The translations under genes and the position numbers were made by a program. 9,089 bases of DNA from Candidatus Chloroheliales bacterium (GTDB taxonomy: Bacteria; Chloroflexota; Chloroflexia; QHBQ01): contig QHBQ01000354.1 in assembly GCA_003243865.1 (NCBI GenBank), forward strand, positions 1 to 9,089. The letters are read 5' to 3'. A model generated the notes under the pieces. The model did no database searches. It saw only the letters and a program-made list of their open reading frames with translations, and was not told the DNA's origin. Below are positions 5,234 through 9,089 of this stretch, in pieces (the stretch's first letter is position 1; each line of letters begins with the position of its first letter).

Positions 5234-6458
5234 AATCTTTCAACCCTTCACTTTCGACGGGTAGCGGCACATTGCGGAAAGTGAAGTAGAGGGCGATATC
5301 ATAGCCACTCTTGAGCAGGCCGCCAGCGATGAAGGGTAGGCCCAGCGCGACGTAGCGTAGGGCAATCCCGCTCAGGCTGGGGCTGATTGCGTTGGCAACC
5401 GCCCGTGCCACCACCGTCACGCCCGCAGCGGCGCTACGCTCGTCGGGTGCGACCAGGGCCATAGTATACGCCTGGCGGGTTGGCACATCCATCTGTGAGA
5501 GACACTGGCGCAGCAGCAGGGTCAGCACGGCCAGTTCAAAGCTGGGCATCAGCGGAATGAGCATCAGCAACAGATTGCTGGGTAGGTGGGTGAAGACCAT
5601 CGCGTTAAGCAGGCCGATGCGCCGCGCAATCGCGGGTGCGGCCAACAACGAGGCGGTGCTACACAGGTTGGCGAAAAAGAAGACCACCCCCAGCACATCG
5701 CCACCCACCCCGAAGCGCAGGTTCAGCCAGAGGGCAATCAGGCTCTGCACCACCAGCCCACCGGCGAACGCATCCACGCTCTGCAACCCCGCTAGCCGCA
5801 GCACTATCGCCCGCGAGGGACCGAGGCCGAGCGCCAGCAGCGGCTTCTTCACCGCCTCATCTTGCACCTCCACTGCCGCGGACAAACGGGTGTAGAGCAA
5901 GGCAACCGCCGCGCCGACCATGCCATAGCCGAGGTAGAGCAGCCGTTGGGTGGTGACTGGAGCCACGCTGCCGCGCAGAAAGTCGGGCAGACCACTTGCC
6001 AACGCCCCGACCGCCAGGGCGGCGTAGCTGGTGAAGTTGTACAGCGAAAACAGGGTAGTGCGCTGCTCGTGCGGCGCGGTCTGGGGTAGGGTGGCCTGCT
6101 CCACCGCGATGAACGCCCCCACTTCGCTACTAGTCACGCTCACCGCGCCCGTGAGCGCAGCGAGCAGCAGCGCGACCAGATTATCGCTGGCGGCAAAGAC
6201 CAGGCCAGCGGCGCACATCAACAGCCCACAGATAATCAGCACTCGCCGCCTGCCCCACCTGTCCGCCACCCCGCTGAGGATAATAGTCAGCGCGGCGCTA
6301 CCACCCAGCGCGATACTGAGCAGCAGGCCGATCTGGGCCTCATCGTAGCCGAGGCCGCGCAGATACAGAGCGATGTGGACGCTGAAAAAGCCGAATGCGA
6401 ACGAGCGTAGCGTGCGTGCTCCGATAATCAGCCAACCGTCGCGGCTGATGCTTATCAC
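5226..6458 (-). CDS. Major facilitator superfamily (MFS) transporter, substrate unknown
   Basis: A 410-residue integral membrane protein with about 12 hydrophobic segments, the usual size for an MFS carrier. The hallmark loop between helices 2 and 3 is clear: GVADRWGRRR at residues 63-72. Helix 4-5 carries the GAFIAVEQATLPQ segment, a pattern seen in a widespread but uncharacterised MFS branch; the second half has a matching loop around DVPTRQAY. The substrate cannot be read from sequence; export of a metabolite or drug is as likely as uptake. The GTG start at 6458 overlaps the TGA of the rhodanese gene (GTGA), with AAAGG shortly before it, so the two are probably translationally coupled. The stop is six bases from the lipoprotein start. 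Confidence 0.9.
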   Translation of the reverse strand: MISISRDGWLIIGARTLRSFAFGFFSVHIALYLRGLGYDEAQIGLLLSIALGGSAALTIILSGVADRWGRRRVLIICGLLMCAAGLVFAASDNLVALLLAALTGAVSVTSSEVGAFIAVEQATLPQTAPHEQRTTLFSLYNFTSYAALAVGALASGLPDFLRGSVAPVTTQRLLYLGYGMVGAAVALLYTRLSAAVEVQDEAVKKPLLALGLGPSRAIVLRLAGLQSVDAFAGGLVVQSLIALWLNLRFGVGGDVLGVVFFFANLCSTASLLAAPAIARRIGLLNAMVFTHLPSNLLLMLIPLMPSFELAVLTLLLRQCLSQMDVPTRQAYTMALVAPDERSAAAGVTVVARAVANAISPSLSGIALRYVALGLPFIAGGLLKSGYDIALYFTFRNVPLPVESEGLKDLV

Positions 6459-7027
6459 TTTGAGCCTTTAGCGATGGGATAGCCTGCCGCCCGCCACGCC
6501 TTTAGCCCACCGCTGAGGGCGCGCACATCGCTGAAGCCGCGCACCTGCAAGGCTCGCCCAAAGCTGATGCTGACCTGCTCCGCAGTGCAGTTGCAGTAGA
6601 GGATAACCGGCCTGCCTGCGTCGAGTTCGCCCTGACGCATCAGCAGATCGCTGATCTGGAAGTGTACCGCCAGCGCAATGTGGGCGGCGGCGTACTCAGC
6701 GTCGCTGCTGTTGTCGAGCAACTGGATCGGCGCGTGTTCGTCGAGCAACTGCTTCAGCGTGACCACGCTGATGCGCGGGAAGTTGAGTGTGGCGGGGTCG
6801 GGCGTGTCGGTCGGCCAAGCCTGCACTGCTGTGCTGTGGGGAACGATTATTGCGGACTGGCGGTCATTGCTGGTAATAGGAGCAGGATGACCGAACAGCA
6901 GCGCCATCGCCACAAACGACAGGCTTGCCGCTGCCAGGCAGGCGAGCGCCACCACCCATAGCGGCGTGCTGCGCGTGGCCTGGCTCTTGCCTACAATATG
7001 CTTGTCGGTACTTTGGTTCATTCTCAT
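6455..7027 (-). CDS. Membrane-anchored rhodanese-like domain protein
   Basis: A 190-residue protein with one membrane helix (about residues 22-45) and a rhodanese domain from about 85 to 187. The C-terminal hallmark SGGLKAWRAAGYPI (162-175) and the active-loop position ILYCNCTAEQ (142-151) are clear. Rhodaneses carry sulfur as a cysteine persulfide; here the likely catalytic Cys is C145, with a second Cys at 147. Two common residues are changed: the usual DxR motif reads DNSS (105-108) and the loop lacks the CxxGxR arginine, so activity toward thiosulfate is uncertain. With an N-in topology the domain would lie outside the membrane (inference). ATG 7027 is used; a second ATG at 7021 is also possible. 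It is the first gene of a run with the MFS transporter, from the minus-strand promoter at 7066-7094. A link between sulfur handling and the transporter is only suggested. Confidence 0.87.
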   Translation of the reverse strand: MRMNQSTDKHIVGKSQATRSTPLWVVALACLAAASLSFVAMALLFGHPAPITSNDRQSAIIVPHSTAVQAWPTDTPDPATLNFPRISVVTLKQLLDEHAPIQLLDNSSDAEYAAAHIALAVHFQISDLLMRQGELDAGRPVILYCNCTAEQVSISFGRALQVRGFSDVRALSGGLKAWRAAGYPIAKGSK

Positions 7028-7065
7028 CTTTACCCCGATGACAAAGTGTGCCGCTAAAGCGTTGT

Positions 7066-7094
7066 ATTATACGCAAGGTGTGCGCCTTTGACAA
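7066..7094 (-). promoter_or_regulatory. Promoter of the rhodanese-MFS-lipoprotein run
   Basis: On the minus strand, TTGTCA (7094-7089) stands 17 bases before a perfect TATAAT (7071-7066). Start of transcription is expected near 7059, about 30 bases before the ATG at 7027. The -35 box overlaps that of the divergent promoter. Confidence 0.7.
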
Positions 7095-7116
7095 GAACGC
7101 GCCGACGGGGTAAAAT
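7088..7116 (+). promoter_or_regulatory. Promoter of the small two-TM membrane protein gene
   Basis: A perfect TTGACA (7088-7093), a 17-base spacer and TAAAAT (7111-7116). Transcription should start near 7123, about 40 bases before the ATG at 7163. Confidence 0.75.
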
Positions 7117-7162
7117 AAGAGTAGTCTAATATTCAGGTTGGCAACGATAGGGGGCAGGTGAG

Positions 7163-7585
7163 ATGGAGAAGCGTAAATACGAGCGCGAGATCGAAGAGAT
7201 ACTGCGCAAGGCAGAGGAGGAAGGCTGGGCGAGCAAGAACGGTGGCACCAGCAAAGCGAACGCGCCGGATAACACCCGCCGACCGCTCCGCCCCGCTAAT
7301 CAGCCCAGCGGCTTCCACCTCACCCCTGGGCTGGTGCTGGGCATATCGGTAGCGGCAGTCATCCTGGTGGTTTTGATAAAACCGTTCGCCCCGATCGTCT
7401 CGGCCTTTCTCACCCCGCTGGCAGTGCTGTTCGTGCTCGGCGCGATTTTCTACTACTACATCAACAGCTCGACCAGCGGGAAGATGGAGAAGCGCTGGCG
7501 CGGCCAGGCGATAGACGTATCCAAGCCGAACGACCCGCTGGCCGGTATCAAGCGCACCCTGAACCGCTGGTTTGGCCGCCACTAA
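7163..7585 (+). CDS. Small two-TM membrane protein, function unknown
   Basis: A 140-residue protein with a charged N-terminal helix (KRKYEREIEEILRKAEEEGW, residues 3-22), a flexible Pro/Asn/Arg-rich linker (about 25-50) and two adjacent hydrophobic segments (about 54-74 and 78-99), followed by a basic tail with WRGQAIDVSKPNDP and a final KRTLNRWFGRH. The tight hairpin of two helices with both charged ends on the same side suggests a cytoplasmic N- and C-terminus (inference). There is no signal peptide or catalytic motif. ATG 7163 is supported by the upstream GGGGGCAGGTGAG and a good promoter. The gene stands alone between a divergent operon and a riboswitch unit. The family is not recognised beyond a general resemblance to small membrane proteins of this phylum. 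Confidence 0.8.
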   Translation: MEKRKYEREIEEILRKAEEEGWASKNGGTSKANAPDNTRRPLRPANQPSGFHLTPGLVLGISVAAVILVVLIKPFAPIVSAFLTPLAVLFVLGAIFYYYINSSTSGKMEKRWRGQAIDVSKPNDPLAGIKRTLNRWFGRH

Positions 7586-7600
7586 ATTGGTAGTAACGTG

Positions 7601-7665
7601 GTCTACTCCTCCCCAAAGGGGGAGGCTGGGTAGTCTACTCCTCCCCCAAAGGGGGAGGCTGGGTG
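7601..7665. repeat. Two tandem palindromic repeat units
   Basis: Two direct copies of a 32-33 base unit (7601-7632 and 7633-7665), both starting GTCTACTCCTCCCC and ending GGGGGAGGCTGGGT. Each folds into a hairpin, CCTCCCC-AAA-GGGGGAGG (7608-7625) and CCTCCCCC-AAA-GGGGGAGG (7640-7658). They follow the stop codon of the two-TM gene by 15 bases. No T-run follows, so they are weak candidates for intrinsic terminators but could protect the transcript end. Confidence 0.8.
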
Positions 7666-7715
7666 GGGGAGTGCATCACCGCCCCAGCGCTGCTACTTTA
7701 CCAATGTTCTGGCGG

Positions 7716-7744
7716 TTGCAATTGCCGCCGCTGGGTGTTATAAT
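7716..7744 (+). promoter_or_regulatory. Promoter of the cobalamin riboswitch transcript
   Basis: TTGCAA (7716-7721), a 17-base spacer, and an extended -10 TGTTATAAT (7736-7744). It is placed directly before the riboswitch, with an expected start near 7751 or slightly earlier, close to the first aptamer pairing. Confidence 0.75.
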
Positions 7745-7745
7745 T

Positions 7746-7887
7746 GGTGGCAGCCCAAGTGAATACGCGCAGGGAGTTGGGGGAAGCCGGTGCGAGTCCG
7801 GCACAGTCCCGCTACTGTAAGCGGCTGAATGGTGCAGTGTTGCGCCACTTAGCCGACAAGTCAGATTACCCGCCCGGCGCCGACACC
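7746..7887 (+). ncRNA. Cobalamin riboswitch aptamer
   Basis: All main conserved blocks of the cobalamin (B12-sensing) riboswitch are present in order: GGGAA (7781-7785), a GCCGG/CCGGC stem enclosing TGCGAGT (7786-7802), CCCGCTACTGTAA (7808-7820), a CGGCT/AGCCG stem (7822-7826 with 7851-7855) and the B12 box AGTCAGATTACCCGCC (7859-7874). GGTG (7746-7749) can pair with CACC (7884-7887) to close the structure as P1. Binding of adenosylcobalamin or a related corrinoid to such RNAs normally lowers expression of the gene behind. Here the switch is followed by an intrinsic terminator, so control is probably at transcription. The exact cobalamin form cannot be read from sequence. Confidence 0.95.
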
Positions 7888-7942
7888 GACAACCTTCGCG
7901 AGAAAGGTGAGTGTGCAGGCGTGGCCCCGCTGCGCAGTTTGC

Positions 7943-7978
7943 TCCTCTATCTTCGTTGAAGGTAGAGGATTTTGTTTT
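7943..7978 (+). terminator. Intrinsic terminator of the cobalamin riboswitch
   Basis: A 12-pair stem (7943-7954 with 7958-7969, one G-U pair) with the loop GTT, followed by TTTTGTTTT. It ends 20 bases before the start codon. ACCTTC at 7892-7897 is complementary to GAAGGT (7958-7963) in its 3' arm and could serve as an antiterminator strand. Confidence 0.88.
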
Positions 7979-7997
7979 GCAAGGAGAGAAAAACAGA

Positions 7998-9089
7998 ATG
8001 AAGAAGTTGCAGAAGTTCAGCATACTGTTGGCATTGCTGCTGGCAGTCGCGTTTGCCGCACCAACCCTGGCCCAGACCGCGCCGCCCGACCCGGCAAGGA
8101 GCGCGGCGAACAAGGCCGCCGCATGGCTGCTCACCCAGCAGCACGAGGATGGCGGCTATGGCCCGGCCGCCGGTAATACGCCCTCGACCCTCGGCCAGAC
8201 CGACGACGCCATCTTTGCCTTCGCCGCGCTGGGCAAGGCCCCAGCGGGCATCAGCAAGAATGGCAAATCACTCACCTACTTCCTGCTCGGCCACATTGCC
8301 CAAGCCAAGAGCGCGGGCGAGACCTGCAAGAGCGCCCTAGCCGCCGCCACCAGTCTGCCAATCGGCGGCCAAAGCTACGGCGGGGTCAATATCTACGACA
8401 AGATTGACAGCTTCTACAATGCCAGCAGCGGGATGTACGGCAGCAGCACGATTGACCACGCTTACTGCCTGCTGGCGCAGAAGCAGCTAGGCCGCGCCGT
8501 GCTGCCCGCCGCGGTGACCGCCCTGAGCAGCCTGCAGATTAGTGATGGTAGCTGGGCCTTCGCCGGTGCGGGCAAGCCGAACGACGGCGACACCAACACT
8601 ACTGCGCTTGCGATCCAAGCACTGATAGCCAACGGCGTAGATAAGGCTAACCCGACGATGAGCAAGGCGCTAACCTACCTCAAGAGCCAGCAGAACGCCG
8701 ACGGTGGCTTTCCCTACCAGAACCCCTCGCAGTACGGCACCGATACCGACGCCAACTCTACCGCCTACGTGATTCAGGCGCTGGTTGCGCTCGGCATTGA
8801 CCCGGCGGCGACTGGCACGCCTTTCGACAAGGGCAACGGCGCGACTCCGCTGGCTGCCCTGCTCAAGCTGCAAGTCCCATCCGGTGCGTTCATCTTCCAG
8901 GCGACCACGAACTCGGAGAACATCCTCGCCACCATGCAAGCAATCCCCGCGCTCGAATACGTCACCCAGCCGCAGCCGCCGCTGCGCAGTGACCCCGGCC
9001 AGACTTATCCCACCCCCGACATCACCAGCCTGCCCGCAGTCGCAAGCACGCCTACGCCCGCAATGGCCGCCGCAACGCCAGCCAACGCG
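7998..9089 (+). CDS. Secreted alpha/alpha-toroid (prenyltransferase-repeat) protein, probable transcobalamin-like corrinoid binder, 3' partial
   Basis: The frame is open to the window end (364 residues visible, no stop). ATG 7998 follows AAGGAGAG (7981-7988). Residues 1-25 form a signal peptide with a likely cut after APTLA. Residues 33 to about 312 contain prenyltransferase/terpene-cyclase type helical repeats: QQHEDGGYG (48-55), GQTDDAIFAFAALG (66-79), SDGSWAF (182-188), GDTNTTALAIQALIANG (197-213), QQNADGGF (231-238) and DANSTAYVIQALVALG (251-266). The end of this domain, NSENILATMQAIPAL (295-309), resembles bacterial and animal proteins in which this fold precedes a transcobalamin-type C-terminal domain. 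No DxDD catalytic motif of squalene cyclases is seen. After 312 a Pro/Ala/Thr-rich linker begins. Cys110 and Cys157 may form a disulfide. Control by a B12 riboswitch suggests corrinoid capture outside the cell; further uptake genes may follow downstream. Binding is inferred. Confidence 0.85.
   Translation, partial: MKKLQKFSILLALLLAVAFAAPTLAQTAPPDPARSAANKAAAWLLTQQHEDGGYGPAAGNTPSTLGQTDDAIFAFAALGKAPAGISKNGKSLTYFLLGHIAQAKSAGETCKSALAAATSLPIGGQSYGGVNIYDKIDSFYNASSGMYGSSTIDHAYCLLAQKQLGRAVLPAAVTALSSLQISDGSWAFAGAGKPNDGDTNTTALAIQALIANGVDKANPTMSKALTYLKSQQNADGGFPYQNPSQYGTDTDANSTAYVIQALVALGIDPAATGTPFDKGNGATPLAALLKLQVPSGAFIFQATTNSENILATMQAIPALEYVTQPQPPLRSDPGQTYPTPDITSLPAVASTPTPAMAAATPANA

Noticed and set aside
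7676..8134. A 152-codon minus-strand frame, and short plus-strand frames at 7572-7820 and 7744-7959
   Set aside because: They overlap the riboswitch, its terminator and the signal peptide of the real gene, and show no ribosome binding site or protein-like pattern.
7998..9089. Squalene-hopene cyclase or protein prenyltransferase
   Set aside because: The repeats are of that superfamily, but the protein has a Sec signal peptide, is short, lacks a DxDD motif and is under B12 control.

Overview
The window looks like a stretch of a bacterial chromosome of moderately high GC, most likely from the phylum Chloroflexota. That assignment is inference. It rests on an archaeal-type isopentenyl phosphate kinase next to an aconitase-X small subunit (archaeal-type mevalonate genes are known in some Chloroflexota such as Roseiflexus), on short GC-rich palindromic repeats scattered between genes, and on several TGGTATAAT-type extended -10 promoters. 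No transposase, CRISPR array, tRNA or rRNA gene is visible.

Layout. (1) Positions 1-1210, plus strand: the 3' part of a DUF126 (aconitase-X swivel) small subunit, overlapping by a GTGA junction with isopentenyl phosphate kinase; together they point to an archaeal-type mevalonate route. (2) 1280-2206, plus: a membrane-anchored TPR protein with its own extended -10 promoter and a palindromic repeat in its leader. (3) 2338-3716, plus: two unrecognised soluble genes, an 88-residue protein and a 362-residue acidic, probably largely disordered protein with a small ordered C-terminal domain, behind a promoter that carries a perfect inverted repeat where a -35 box would be. (4) 3717-4103: a 387-base convergent intergenic region holding three copies of a 30-32 bp repeat, flanked by a mirrored sequence that includes both stop codons. 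(5) 7027 down to 4104, minus strand: a compact three-gene run encoding a membrane-anchored rhodanese-like protein, a 12-TM MFS transporter and a lipoprotein beta-propeller of the TolB/PD40 kind. (6) 7066-7116: two face-away promoters with overlapping -35 boxes, one for the rhodanese run and one for (7) 7163-7585, plus, a small two-TM membrane protein. (8) 7601-7665: two tandem palindromic repeat units. (9) 7716-9089, plus: a strong promoter, a cobalamin riboswitch, an intrinsic terminator and a secreted alpha/alpha-toroid protein that is cut off by the window end.

The most interesting part is the last one. A cobalamin riboswitch with a terminator directly controls an exported protein built of prenyltransferase/terpene-cyclase-type repeats, the fold of the N-terminal domain of animal intrinsic factor and transcobalamin. 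The context suggests a bacterial extracellular corrinoid-binding protein; the sequence alone does not prove binding.
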